64,000 bases of DNA from Anaeramoeba ignava (Eukaryota; Metamonada; Anaeramoebidae). A model generated the notes under the pieces. That model ran no database searches. It worked only from the letters and a program-made list of their open reading frames with translations, and had not been told where the DNA came from. The stretch spans positions 310,001 to 374,000 of the forward strand of contig JAPDFW010000114.1 of the NCBI GenBank assembly GCA_028826165.1. Reading direction: 5' to 3'. The translations under genes and the position numbers were made by a program. This document shows, one piece after another, positions 1-13,000 of this stretch (its first letter is position 1; the number at the start of each line of letters is the position of its first letter).

Positions 1-2119
1 TGAATTTGGTATTGATATTAAATTTAAATTTGAATTTGAATTTGAATTTGAATTTGAATTTGAATTTGAATTTGAATTTGAATTTGAATTTGAATTTGAA
101 TTTGAATTTGAATTTGAATTTGAATTTGATTTTAAATTTGATATTGAATTTGAATTTGATTTTGATTTTAATTTTAATTTTGATTTTAATATTGAATTTG
201 ATTTTGATTTTGATTTTGATTTTAAATTTGATTTTAATTTTATTTAAATTTTGATTTTAAATTTGAATTTGATTTTAATTTAAAATTTCATTTTGAATTT
301 AATTTTAATTTTGGTTTTGATTTTGATTTATATTTTGATTTTGATTTTGATTTTGAATTTGATATTGAATTTGATATTGATATTGATATTGATATTGATA
401 TTGATATTGATATTGATATTGATATTGATATTGATATTGATATTGATATTGAATTTGATTTTGATTTTAATTTTAATTTTGATTTTGATTTTGATTTTGA
501 TTTTAATTTTGATTTTGATTTTGATTTTAATTTTGATTTTGATTTTGATTTTGATATTGAATTTGATTTTAATTTTAATTTTAATTTTAATATTGAATTT
601 GATTTTGATTTTGATTTTGATTTTGATTTTGATTTTGATTTTGATTTTGATTTTGATTTTAATTTTGATTTTAAATTTGATATTGATATTGATTTTGATT
701 TTGATTTTGATTTTGATTTTGATTTTAATATTGAATTTGATATTGATTTTTATTTTAATTTTGAATTTGAATTTGAATTTGAATTTGATATTGAATTTGA
801 TATTGATTTTGAATTTGAATTTAATTTTGATTTTAATTTTGAATTTGAATTTGAATTTGAATTTGAATTTGAATTTGAATTTAAATTTGAATTTGATTTT
901 GATTTTGATTTTGATATTGATTTTGATATTGAATTTGAATTTAATTTTGAATTTGAATTTGAATTTGGTATTGATATTGATATTGATATTGATATTGATA
1001 TTAATTTTGATATTGATATTGAATTTAAATTTGAATTTTAATTTGATTTTGATTTATATTTTGATTTTGAATTTGAATTTGATATTGAATTTGAATTTGA
1101 TTTTGATATTGATATTGATATTGATATTGATATTGATATTGATATTGATATTGATATTGATATTGATATTGATATTGATATTGATTTTGATTTTGATTTT
1201 GATTTTGATTTTGATTTTAAATTTGATTTTGATTTTGATTTATATTTTGATTTTGATTTTAATTTAAAATTTCATTTTGAATTTGAATTTGAATTTGAAT
1301 TTGATTTTAAATTTGATATTGAATTTGATTTTGATTTTAATTTTGAATTTGAATTTGATATTGAATTTGAATTTAAATTTAAATTTGAATTTAATTTTGA
1401 TATTAATTTTGAATTTGATTTTGATTTTGATTTTAAATTTGATATTGAATTTGATTTTAATTTTAAATTTGATTTTAATTTTGAATTTAATTTTGAATTT
1501 GATTTTGATTTTAAATTTTGATTTTGAATTTGATATTGAATTTGATATTGAATTTGAATTTGGTATTGATTTTGATTTTAATTTTAATTTTGATATTGAT
1601 TTTGATTTTGAATTTGATTTTGATTTTGATTTTGAATTTGAATTTGAATTTGAATTTGAATTTGAATTTGAATTTGAATTTGAATTTGAATTTGAATTTG
1701 AATTTGAATTTTAATTTTGAATTTGAATTTGATTTTAAATTTGAATTTGAATTTGAATTTGAATTTGATTTTAAATTTGATATTGAATTTGATTTTAATT
1801 TTAAATTTGATATTGAATTTGATTTTAATTTTAAATTTGATTTTGATTTTGAATTTGATTTTAATTTAAAATTTCATTTTGAATTTAATTTTAATTTTGG
1901 TTTTGATTTTGATTTATAATTTGATTTTAAATTTGATATTGAATTTGATTTTGATTTTGATTTTTGTTTTGATTTTAATTTTGATTTTGATTTTGATTTT
2001 GATTTTGATTTTGATTTTGATTTTGAATTTAATTTTGAATTTTGATTTTAAATTTGATATTGAATTTGAATTTTGAATTTGATATTGATTTAAATTTTAA
2101 TTGTTTTATTTGAAATTTT
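1..2119. repeat. Hexanucleotide-type low-complexity tract (GAATTT/GATTTT/GATATT), interpreted as intron
   Basis: The first 2.1 kb consists almost only of TTGAAT, TTGATT and TTAATT units with short homogeneous runs of each type. Open frames across it encode nothing but alternating hydrophobic dipeptides such as NL, IL, EF and DF, as expected from a 6-bp repeat without stops, so I do not call them genes. The minus-strand exon at 2122-2220 ends in a GT donor exactly at the edge of this tract, so the tract is most simply the beginning of that gene's intron. No telomere-type G-rich repeat is present. Confidence 0.75.
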
Positions 2120-2121
2120 AC

Positions 2122-2220
2122 AATGTTTGGAAGTTTCATATAATTTCTAGTTTGTTGAATTGCAAGAAAAGCTGTTTTTCTAAATGATGAATGAAAGTTT
2201 TGAATTAAAGAAAGTGACAT
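2122..2220 (-). CDS. First coding exon of an unidentified gene running off the left edge
   Basis: ATG at 2220-2218 opens 33 codons beginning MSLSLIQNFHSSFRK, rich in basic, hydroxyl and hydrophobic residues and ending KLPNI. A GTAAAA donor follows in phase 0 at 2121-2120, and downstream sequence immediately becomes repeat, so the remaining exons lie beyond the window. The N-terminus could be an organelle-targeting presequence or an ordinary soluble N-terminus; 33 residues are too few to assign a family. It is divergent from the ITFG1 gene and shares a 280-bp AT-rich promoter region with it. Confidence 0.5.
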
Positions 2221-2501
2221 TATAAAAATTAATAAGGAAAGATGAGTAATGAAAAAAATGAAAAAATGAAAAAGAAAAAAAAAATAATTTAATTAAAAAA
2301 AATTTTTTTTATTGTTTTTTGTTTCTTTTTTTTTTTTTTTTTAATTAAATTGGGGGCATTTAATCAATAATAAAAGAATTGAAAAACGATCATTTCATTT
2401 TTTTTCATTTTTTTCATTTTTTTTCATTTTTTTCTTTTTTTCATTTTTTTCATTTTTTTCATTTTTTTCATTTTTTTTCATTTCATTTTTTTTCATTTAG
2501 A
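2221..2501. promoter_or_regulatory. Bidirectional promoter region between the left-edge gene and ITFG1
   Basis: This 281-bp gap separates two divergent start codons. The ITFG1 side (2395-2500) is a run of T tracts punctuated by CA, the (T)nCA(T)n pattern seen before many start codons in this window. A short GC richer spot, TTGGGGGCATTTAATC, lies near 2350. The T-rich part can be translated in frame as repeated F and H residues, but this is most likely 5' leader. Confidence 0.5.
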
Positions 2502-4682
2502 ATGTCTACTTTATTTTTAGTCTTACTTTTTATTACAATTTCTTTATTAAGCTTTATCCCTACTTTTGTACCTTCTCAAACAAACAAACTTTTATCTCTT
2601 TCAAATCAATCAGAAAAAATATCAGAAGAAACAAAAATAACAGGAAAAATAGGATGTTTAGGTGATTTCAACAACGATCGTTATACAGATTTGTTTATAA
2701 TATCTTCTAATAAAAGAAAAATTGAAGTTTATGAATGGGATCAAAAATATAAAGAGTTTTTTCCAAATGAAAATGCTTTTATTAATTTTGAAGAAGATGA
2801 ATCAATTGAACAAATTGTTGCCGGTGATTTTACTTATAACGGAAAATTGGATCTTCTTGTTGTTGGCTCAAAAAAAACACAAAATTCAACTGGAAAAGGA
2901 TTTATGAGAATTTACCAAGGAAATAACTATGAATTCTTTGAAAAACCCATTGAGTTGAATTATTCCAAACAACAAATTTTAGTCATGGATGTGAATAACG
3001 ATTTCCGATCTGATATTTTGGGTGTTTCATCAGAAACTGGCAAAAAAACCTTTTGGATAAACAATATTTTTTCAGAAAATTTTAATGATTCTTCAGCTTT
3101 TATTGAGAAGGATTGGGACGATATTTTCTCATCTGATCAGCATCCATCAAGAGAGTTTTCATATCAAAATTCAAACTCATTTGTGGATTTAAATGGCGAT
3201 TGTCTTCCTGATTTGTTTGTCACTTCAGTCGAACAAACTGAAAATGGAAATCAAACATTTTTTGAAATTTGGATCAACAAAAAAACTCATTTTGAGTTTT
3301 ACAAAGAATATCTTGCTCCAAATGGGGCTGGACAAGTTTCTTTTGCTGATTTTAATTCGGATGGAGCAATTGATATGATTTTTCCTGTTTGTTATCCTGC
3401 AAAAACTTGTTCGGAAAAAAATGAAATCCACATAGTATTTAATAAGCAAATGAAAATTTGTGGAGATGAAAATTCGGATTCATGTAGAAAATCAAGCAAA
3501 CTTTGTTCTGCAGATGATTCTTTTATTTTTGATTTTGAAAATACGATTGTTATCCCAACAGAAAGTTTTAACAACGAAAAATTTTTTTCTACAGAATCAA
3601 TTCCTTTTACTATTCATGTTGGTGATTTTAATATTGATGGATTTCCTGATATTCTTTTTGTTATGCAGAAGGAGAATTCGCAAGAAACAAGTGTTCAATT
3701 ATGGGAAAATGTTGATTGTATTGGATGTAGAGGTTTTAATCCTCGAATTTTTAAAAGAAAGACTGATAGTCTTGGTAAACTTAACGATTTGAAGTATGGA
3801 TTTGTTGCGAGTTTTATGGATATTGGGGAATCAGGAACACTAGATATTGTTGTTCAATCTAATCCTGGAATTTTTTGTAAATATTTTAAATATTTATTTA
3901 AATTTAAATATTGATTTAATTTTAATTAAAATATTAAATATTTTAAATATTGATTTAAATATTTATTTAAAATTTAAATATTGATTTAATTTTAATATTA
4001 ATTTAAATATTTTAATTTTAAATATTTATTTTAATTTTAAATATTAATTTAATTTTAAATATTTATTTAAATATTGATTTAATTTTAATTTTAAAATTTA
4101 GCAAACCAACAAAATTATATTTCTCTGTTTAAAAATAATATTTTTCATGATGCATACTTTTTCAAAACATTTGGATTAAATGGTGTTTGTAATGCTTGGT
4201 GTCCTACACCACCAGCATTTCCAAATCCGAAACCATATGGAACAGGATCACCAGGAGCAACATTTAAATTTACATTTACAGGAATTGATTCCACAAAAAT
4301 TTATCGAGGAGAATCACAACTAACACAATCACACAATTTGGCACTTCAAACACCATATGTTTTCTTTGGACTTGGAAGAACTAATAATTATATTGAAGAT
4401 TTATATATGGGAATTTCTTCTACAAATCAAGATCATTTTAATACTTGGCATGGAATTATCCCTAATTCTCAAATGTTTATTATTCCTTATCCTAATTTTA
4501 ATACTAAAGATTGGCAAATTGAATTGTTTCTTCAACTTTCTAATAAAACTCTTTATGTTGTTCTTGGTATTTTTATTTGGTTAATTGCTATTGGTTTCCT
4601 TATTTTGTTTTATCATATTAAAGAAAAAAAACAAGATAGAAAAGAAAATATTGCTATTTTACATTTGTTTGAAAAGAATTGA
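2502..4682 (+). CDS. ITFG1: ITFG1/TIP-like FG-GAP repeat type I membrane protein
   Basis: Two exons, 2502-3876 and 4102-4682, joined by a 225-bp AAATATT-rich intron, give 651 residues (human family member about 610). Residues 1-30 form a signal peptide. Several FG-GAP/VCBS motifs follow, for example GDFNNDRYTDLF, DFNSDGAIDMIF and GDFNIDGFPDIL, predicting an integrin-alpha-like beta-propeller. The C-terminal part carries the family-diagnostic block from FGLNGVC through LALQTPY, GLGR and IIPNSQ to a membrane helix near residues 611-633 and a short basic cytosolic tail. ITFG1 (Linkin/TIP) proteins are surface or secretory-pathway adhesion proteins; the role here is inferred. The in-frame ATG at 2379 is rejected because it only adds a T-tract translation. 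Confidence 0.9.
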
Positions 4683-4767
4683 AATTAAATCAATAAAATA
4701 AAATTAAAATAAAATTATAAACAAAAAAAAAATTAACGTTTTTAAAAATATTTTTTTTTATTTTTCA

Positions 4768-4800
<33 letters not shown>

Positions 4801-4806
4801 GTTTTA

Positions 4807-7800
4807 ATGGAATCAGAAGAAGAATTAAAAAGAATTTTTGCAGGAACTTTAAGTATTCAACAATCAGAAAGAGAATTTGCACAAAATGCATTAGACAAAG
4901 TATTTTAAAAAAATAAAATTAAAACTAAAATTAAAATTAAAATTAAAATTAAAATTAAAATTAAAATTAAAATTAAAATTAAAATTAAAATTAAAATTAA
5001 AATTAAAATTAAAATTAAAATTAAAATTAAAATTAAAGTTACAAAAAACAAAAGGATTTTTATCAATGTTAATGAAATTTTCATTAAATTCATCAAATAA
5101 ACTTTCACATCGACAAGCAGCATCAATTTATCTCAAACGAAGTATAATAAATGATTGGGAAATAAAAGAAGAAACACAAGAAGCAGTATTTTCAGAAGAA
5201 GATAAACAATTTATTATTGAAAACATTATTGAAGCAATGACAGTTGCTCATCCATTGATTCGTAGTCAAATTGCCCAGTGTTTTTTACATATTATTATTG
5301 CTGATTATCCTGAAAGAACGCCGAATCTCCTTGAAAATATTATTGAACTTTTAAATAGTGGTAATGTTGATAATATTTATGGTGCTCTTCTTGCTTTAAG
5401 ATATATCAGTTCAAGATATGAATTGAAACCTTATGAAAAACGTCTTCCTTTATTTGAAATTATTGATAAAACGTTTGGTATTCTTCTTTCCTTTTTTCAA
5501 CAACTTATTCAAATGAATACAAATGAAGCTGGAATATTAATTAAATTAATATGCAAAATTTTCTGGTCTGCATCAATGGTAAATTTATCTAAATTATATA
5601 ATAAATATTAAAATATAAAATATTAAATATTAAAATATAAAATATTAAAATATTAAAATATTAAAATATTAAAATATTTAAATAAATATTTTATAAAAAA
5701 AAGCTTGTTATGCCTAATTACTTAATGAATCAAGAAGTATTTGAAAAATGGTTAGAACTTTTCATTCAAATTTTAACAAGAGATATCACTGAAGACGAAC
5801 AACCTAATGATGTTGAAGAAAGAATTCATTATATTTGGTGGAAATGTAAAAAATGGGTTCTTCATATTTTTAATAGACTGTTTCAAAGATTTGGAGACAC
5901 AAAAATTGTTCAAGATCGTTATAAAGATTTTTCAAGTGTTTTTATGTCAAAATATATTTCTCCAATGCTTCGAGTTTGTGTATCTATTATTGATAAATGG
6001 GAGAATAATCAATTAATACCAGATGTTATTTCAAAATTAATTTTAAGTTTTCTTAATAATGCGTAAATATTTAAATAAATAATTAAATTAATATTTAAAT
6101 TAATATTTAAATTAATATTTATATTAATATTTATATTTAATATTTAAATTAATATTTATATTTAATATTTAAATAAATATTTAAATTAGTATTTAAATTA
6201 ATATTTATATTTAATATTTAAATTAATATTTATATTAATATTTAAATTAATATTTAAATTAATATTTATATTAATATTTAAATTAAATTAATATTTATAT
6301 TTAAATAATAAAAAGAATGTTTTATGCAGTTACTTTCAAAGAAATTCAACAATTTCTTCCAAAATTAATACTAAATATAATATATCCAATTATCTGTTTC
6401 AGTAAAACAGATGAAGAATTATGGGAAACACAACCAAAAGAATATATTTGTAGAGATTTAGATCCATATGGTGATTTAATATTATTAAAATCTGCAGCTG
6501 TTAAGTTACTTCAAGATATAGTTTTTCTTCGAACTAAACATTCATTAGATCTTTTAATGAATCATTGTGATAAAGTTCTTCAAGATTATCAAAAAAATCC
6601 AAATTCAGTTGAGGCATTAATCCAAAAAGAAGGAGCTTTATATGCAATTAATATTATTGAAAAAAAACTTAAAGTGAAAGAAAATTATATTTTTGTTTTA
6701 GAACCTTTACTTGTTAATCATGTTATGCCAGAATTTTCATCACCTTATGGATTTATGAGAGCTCGTGTAAATATTTAAAATATTTAAAATATTCAAAATA
6801 AATATTTAAAATAAATATTTAAAATAAATATTTAAAATATTCAAAATAAATATTTAAAACAAATATCAAAATATTTAAAACAAATATCAAAACATTTAAA
6901 ATAAATTTTTAAAATATTCAAAATAAATATCAAAATATTTTAAATAAATATCAAAATATTCAAAATAAATATTTAAAATAAATTTTTAGGCATGTACTTT
7001 GTTTGGAACTTTTGCTGAAATCCCTTGGAAAAACGAAGACAACTTAAAAGAAGGATTCCATAAAGTAATAAACTGTTTAATTGATTCAGATGCAACTGTG
7101 AGAATATATGCAGCAATTTCACTCAAGAACCTTGTTTTAGAGATTGAAGATGTAAAAGAGCAAATTGGGGAAAATCTACCCGAATTAATCCAGACACTTT
7201 TGGTTCTCATGAACGAGATTGGGATTGAAGAAGTAGTTTCAACAATTCACTTGATTGTTTCAAAATTTGGAGATGAAATTGTTCAATATTCAGGGAATTT
7301 ATGTAAATGTTTAGTAGATTCATTTGTGCTTTTTGTGACAAATGCAGAAACAAGAACACAAACTCGTTCTGCAGCAATGGAATCTCTTCGCACAATCTCC
7401 ACACTACTTGAAGTTCTTGTAGATGTTCCCGAAAGTTTTACCGAGCTCACTCACATATTGGCAGGTCCTCTTTATGAATATTTCGATGCAAACGAGCTCA
7501 AATACCTCGAGACCATTCTTGACATCCTGGCTTATTTGACATACTACTCCCCGCAAATCGAACCAGAGCTCTTTTTGTTTATTGACAAAATCCATGAGGC
7601 ATTCTTCAGAAACACATCCTATTTATTGAAAGAAATGCTCATGTCTTTGGACAATTTTGTGTCCAGAGCAAATGATCTTTTTTTGACTCTTGAAAACGGA
7701 AAGTACCTCAATCTTGTCCTCCAAATCTGCGAAGAGGCAATCACCAGCGACAACGTCTCTGAACAAGATGCTGTTGAGGGATGCAAACTTATTGAGTCCG

Positions 7801-8792
7801 TTATTCAAAACTCGTTGGCTAAAATCGATAATCTTATCCCTAGTTTTTTGGAACTTGCTTTGCGACGTCTTGAAACAAACCCGAAAACTATGTTTCTGCG
7901 CGTTCTTCTTTTCGGCGTTATTGCAAACTGTTTGTGGTACAATGCGGCCCTTGTGATCCCTGTTTTGAAGAAAAAGCAAATTTTTAAGTCGCTATTTGAA
8001 GAATGGATGAATTTAATTTCAAATGAAAATTTAAAAAGTATTCATTCCAAAAAAATTGCGATTCTCGGATTGTCTTCAGTATTAACAGTTCCAAATAATC
8101 AGATGGAAAAAGAAGTTGTTGAGATGATCCCGCGGATTTTCAACGTTTCAGTTACACTTTATTCTCAAATGCAACAGCAAGTGAAGGAAAAAGAAATGGA
8201 GAAAGAAAACGAAAGTGAAAGTGAAAGTGATGAAATGGATAATCAAGATATGGATGATGAATACGAAGATGATGGCGATGGAATCCATGAGCAAAAGGGG
8301 AAATCAAGATACAAAAACGTGAACGGAATGCAATTTTTGGAGGAATCACTTTCTTCCGATTCCGATGAACATCATGATCATGATCATAATCATAATCACA
8401 ATCACAATGATGATAATGATGATGATGATGAATATAATTTACCAGATGAACTTGAGGATGATGAAGATGCTCTTAATGATAGAACAGTTCAAATTGTTAA
8501 GGCTTTAATGGGCGATCTTTCTTCTGCTAAAGCTCTTCTTTCTAATGAACCCCATTCTCATGTTCAGGATGATGATTCTGATGGTTTTTATGATGAGGAT
8601 GAGAATTATGTTTCTGATGAAGTCGAATTTGTTTGTCCTATTGATAATGTTGATGAAGGTCAGTTCTTGGTTTCTCATTTACTTCTATTACAATCTTCAA
8701 ATCAAAAATTAGCATCTTTATGTTTAAGAGGATTAAAACCGAAAAACAAAAAAGAGTGGCAACAATTAAAAAAGAAATATCAAGTTAAATGA
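4807..8792 (+). CDS. IPO7: Importin-beta family nuclear transport receptor, importin-7/8 type
   Basis: Five exons (4807-4899, 5039-5578, 5704-6062, 6316-6766, 6990-8792) encode 1081 residues, matching the roughly 1040 of importin-7/8/Nmd5. The N-terminus has the importin-N pattern with RQAASIYLKRSI. Exon 4 contains ELWETQPKEYI and the exon 4-5 junction restores FSSPYGFMRARAC, both typical of importin-7/8. The C-terminal region is highly acidic with a DHDHNHNHNHN histidine stretch; acidic C-terminal loops are usual in the family, the histidine run is local. The product should bind RanGTP and carry cargo such as ribosomal proteins or histones into the nucleus. Introns are 125-253 bp, nearly pure A/T. 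A paralogue distinction between IPO7 and IPO8 cannot be made. Confidence 0.92.
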
Positions 8793-9926
8793 TTGAAAAA
8801 TTTAAAACAAAATTTAAAATGAAATTTAAAATGAAATTTAAAATGAAATTTAAAACAAAATTCAAAACAAAATTTAAAACAAAATTTAAAATGAAATTTA
8901 AAATCAAATTTAAAACAAAATTTAAAATGAAATTTAAAATGAAATTTAAAATGAAATTTAAAATGAAATTTAAAACACAATTTAAAATGAAAATTAAAAT
9001 GAAATTTAAAACAAAATTTAAAACAAAATTTAAAAACAAAATTTAAAAACAAAATTTAAAAACAAAATTTAAAACAAAATTTAAAACAAAATTTAAATCA
9101 AATTTAAAATGAAATTTAAAATGAAATTTAAAACAAATTTAAAACAAAATTTAAAATGAAATTTAAAATGAAATTTAAAATGAAATTTAAAATGAAATTT
9201 AAAACACAATTTAAAATGAAAATTAAAATGAAATTTAAAACAAAATTTAAAACAAAATTTAAAAACAAAATTTAAAAACAAAATTTAAAAACAAAATTTA
9301 AAACAAAATTTAAAACAAAATTTAAATCAAATTTAAAATGAAATTTAAAATGAAATTTAAAACAAATTTAAAACAAAATTTAAAATGAAATTTAAAATGA
9401 AATTTAAAATGAAATTTAAAACACAATTTAAAATGAAAATTAAAATGAAATTCAAAACAAAATTCAAAATGAAATTTAAAATGAAATTTAAAATGAAATT
9501 TAAAATGAAATTTAAAATGAAATTTAAAATGAAATTTAAAATGAAATTTAAAACAATTTAAAATGAAATTTAAATCAAAATTTAAAACAAAATTTAAAAC
9601 AAATTTAAAACAAAATTTAAAATCAAATTTAAAACAAAATTTAAAACAAATTTAAAATCAAAATTTATAACGAAATTTCAAATCAAAATTTAAAATGAAA
9701 TTTAAAATGAAAATTAAAATGAAATTCAAAACAAAATTCAAAATCAAATTTAAAATGAAATTTAAAACAAAATTTAAAATGAAATTTCAAATCAAAATTT
9801 AAAATGAAATTTAAAATGAAATTTAAAACAATTTAAATGAAATTTAAAATGAAATTTAAAACGAAAATTAAAACAAAATTTAAATCAAAATTTAAAACAA
9901 AATTTAAAATCAAAATCAAATCAAAA
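8793..9926. repeat. AAATTTAAAATG/AAATTTAAAAC tandem repeat with a higher-order unit
   Basis: The convergent gap between importin (+) and the P5A ATPase (-) is a short-period repeat built from AAATTTAAAAC and AAATTTAAAATG units. A marker variant, AAAACACAATTTAAAATG, recurs at about 8972, 9201 and 9417, showing that a block of roughly 220-230 bp was copied in tandem at least three times. Open frames on either strand here encode only K-F-K-M or F-N-F-K patterns and are discarded. The remaining stretch 9927-10060 is T-rich 3' flank with no feature. Confidence 0.85.
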
Positions 9927-10060
9927 TCCCTTTTTTAAATAGATCTTTTTTCTTCAAAAATAAAACAAACTTTTTTTTAATTTTTTTTTTTAATTTTTTT
10001 ATTTAATTTTTTTGTTTAAATTGTTTAAATTGTTTAAATTGTTTAAATTGTTTAAATTGC

Positions 10061-13000
10061 TTAATTGTTCTTCTTTGATTTTAACTTATTTCCTCCATAT
10101 TTCCTAACAAGAGTTGCTTTTGATATTCCTTTCTTTTTCTTTTGATGATGTAATTTTTTTCCAGTTAATTTTTCAGCAAATTTAGTTAAATCAAAACCAG
10201 ATTCTGAATTTTCTTTTTCCTTTTCTTTTTGTTTTTCTTTTTCCAAACGAATTCTCTTTTTTTCTTCTTCAAAATTTTGATGAACAATTTCAAGCCTTTT
10301 TTGAGATAAATGAGGTCTAAATTTGAAAATATAATAAAATAAACGGTCGAAAGCAAAAGAAAGAAGAAGATCGAAAAAAATCAAAACAAGAATAAATAAC
10401 TTAAGCTTCCAAGAGCGGAACGGAGCGAGCTGAAAGAGGGAGTTCAATGGCGGGAGAATTTCCAAAGAAAGCATAACCATTAAACCAAGAATGAAAAACA
10501 ACAAGTATGAAAGAAACTTGTTTTCGAGAAGTCCTTGCATAAAAGGATATCCCATATAGTTAACCAGAAATGTTGTTGCCTGAAAAGAAACGGAAAGAAT
10601 ATACATCGAGCTGTTGAAAATGGAGGGCTCGAACTCCTTTGCGAGGTCGATATCAGTCTCGAATCTGTAGGGACTCAAAATCGGAATTAATTTTGACAGC
10701 AAAATTATTGAAAGTAAATGAAGAGCGAATTGAACAAAAATAGTAATGAGAATATAGGGACTAAAAACGCGCGAGAAGGGGCGCTCTGGAGATAACAAAC
10801 GCAATGGTTTTGCGCGCGTAAGAAAGAAAAAGCATATGGAAATAACTATTCCTGTAAGGGTCATCTGGCGATCTCCAAATTTTAAACCTTGAAGATATAA
10901 AACGCTGAGCGAATAAGCGGCAACAAGACAATTTAGGGCGAGGATTTTATACATTTGCAATGTGGTGACGAGGGTGCATCGACCCTGTTTGATAACATCG
11001 ACAACGCCATCGATAATATTTAGTTTACTAGTGAATGGAGAAGCCATGGATGCGTCGCCGAGTTGGATTGTTGCAGTGTCTTCTGCATCAAGGAAGTCTG
11101 ACAAAGACTGCGGCGCGCGCTTGGGTTGTGCGGTCTTTTTTATCTCTCCCGAATTCAGAAGGGCAATCCCGACATCAGACTCCTTCAGCGCGCGAACGTC
11201 GTTTGTTCCGTCCCCACACATCAGTGTTGATTTCCCTTTTTTCTTCATTTCTAGAATAACTGATTCCTTCTGGTCCGGCAATACTCGCGCATACACGTTG
11301 ATATGCTCCAAATATCTGCTCAATTCCCCGCTTTCGAGAATGTATTGATACACTTCTCCTGTCACGCAAAGTTCGTATTTTTTCAGTTCGTTTTCTTTTA
11401 TTTTGCTCAAGTCAACCACAATTCGGTCATCAATAGATCTCCCTTCAAGTCCAAACTGCGCGTTCTGCTCCCCGTGCTTTTTGTAGACGATGAGTTCTTG
11501 TTTTTCCAAAATGTTGATTTTTCTCGCTACGTGAACTGCTGTCAAAATATTGTCACCAGTTATCATAACAACTGAATGTGACGAATTCAAAAGATGATCA
11601 ATAGTTTCTTGAGTTCCTGGTTTGATTGTCATTGCGAACACCAAGAATCCTGAGAAAATCAGCCCTGATTCGAGCTGTTCTCTTGGGATTTCCTTTATCA
11701 CTTCATCACTATTTTCTTCAATTTCTTTATATGCTATTGCAAGTACTCTTGATCCATTTAAAGTTGATTCTCGATAAATTTCATCGTAATTTTCAGGTGC
11801 GTTTACAAGGAAGTTCTTGATCATCTCAGGTGCGCCTTTTGTGATTATCAGGGTTCGTTTCTTTGTTTCAGATGTCACTTTGACTACTGTTGTCATTCTT
11901 TTTAGTTTGGATAAAAATGGAAATCTTTGAATGATTGATATTCTCTTTCTTTTTCCACTTCTTGGTTGTGGTGATATTGTTGTGTTTTCGTCTTGCAATA
12001 TCCATTTGATTCCTTTTATTGTAACTACTTCTGTTGGATCTCCAACAAGTGATCTATCTATTGTCATTAATGAATGGCATCCTGCTAATATTGTTGAAAT
12101 TTTAAGTGGGATATCATGTGGAGGAATCAAATCTAAGTGAGAATTAAGATGAAAAATATATTTAAATCAAATTAATAAATATATAAATTAATAAATATTT
12201 AAATCAATATTTAAATCAATATTTAAATTAATTCAATAAATATTTAAATCAATATTTAAATAAATTAATAAATATATAAATTAATAAATATTTAAATCAA
12301 TATTTAAATCAATATTTAAATTAATTCAATAAATATTTAAATCAATATTTAAATAAATTAATAAATATATAAATTAATAAATATTTAAATCAATATTTAA
12401 ATCAATATTTAAATTAATTCAATAAATATTTAAATCAATATATAAATTAATAAATATTTAAATCAAATTAATAAATATATAAATTAATAAATATTTAAAT
12501 CAATAAATATTTAAATCAAATTAATAAATATATAAATTAATAAATATTTAAATCAAATTAATAAATATATAAATTAATAAATATTTAAATTAATAAATAT
12601 TTAAATCAAATTAATAAATATTTAAATAAATAAATTAATAAATATTTAAATCAATATTTAAATAAATATTTAAATCAAATTAATAAATCAAATTAATAAA
12701 TATTTAAATCAAATTAATAAATATATAAATTAATAAATATTTAAATCAAATTAATAAATATATAAATTAATAAATATATAAATTAATAAATATTTAAATC
12801 AAATTAATAAATATTTAAATTAATAAATATTTAAATCAATATATAAATAAATATTTAAATTAAATTAAATTAATAAATATTTAAATTAAATTAATAAATA
12901 TTTAAATTAATATTTAATTTAAATCATCTTCTACCTCTTGATGTCTTGTTATTAATTTCTAAACCTTTAATTCCTTCAAACTTAATCTTATCACTTGTTA

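Noticed and set aside
6-1919. Several plus-strand open frames of 80-324 codons encoding NLNL, ILIL or EFEF
   Set aside because: They are translations of a 6-bp repeat with no stop in two frames; composition is two or three residues only and the region fits an intron of the minus-strand gene.
1-2110. Telomeric or subtelomeric repeat
   Set aside because: No G-rich strand-biased telomere unit and no terminal structure; similar tracts occur in introns throughout the window.
2379-2501. Upstream in-frame start for ITFG1 adding 41 residues
   Set aside because: The added residues are F, H and S from T tracts; the methionine at 2502 directly precedes a normal signal peptide.
8780-9281. Overlapping open frames on both strands (KFKMKFKT, NFVLNFIL, FKFHFKF)
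   Set aside because: Both strands and several frames are open at once because the repeat lacks stops; no domain or composition like the real genes.
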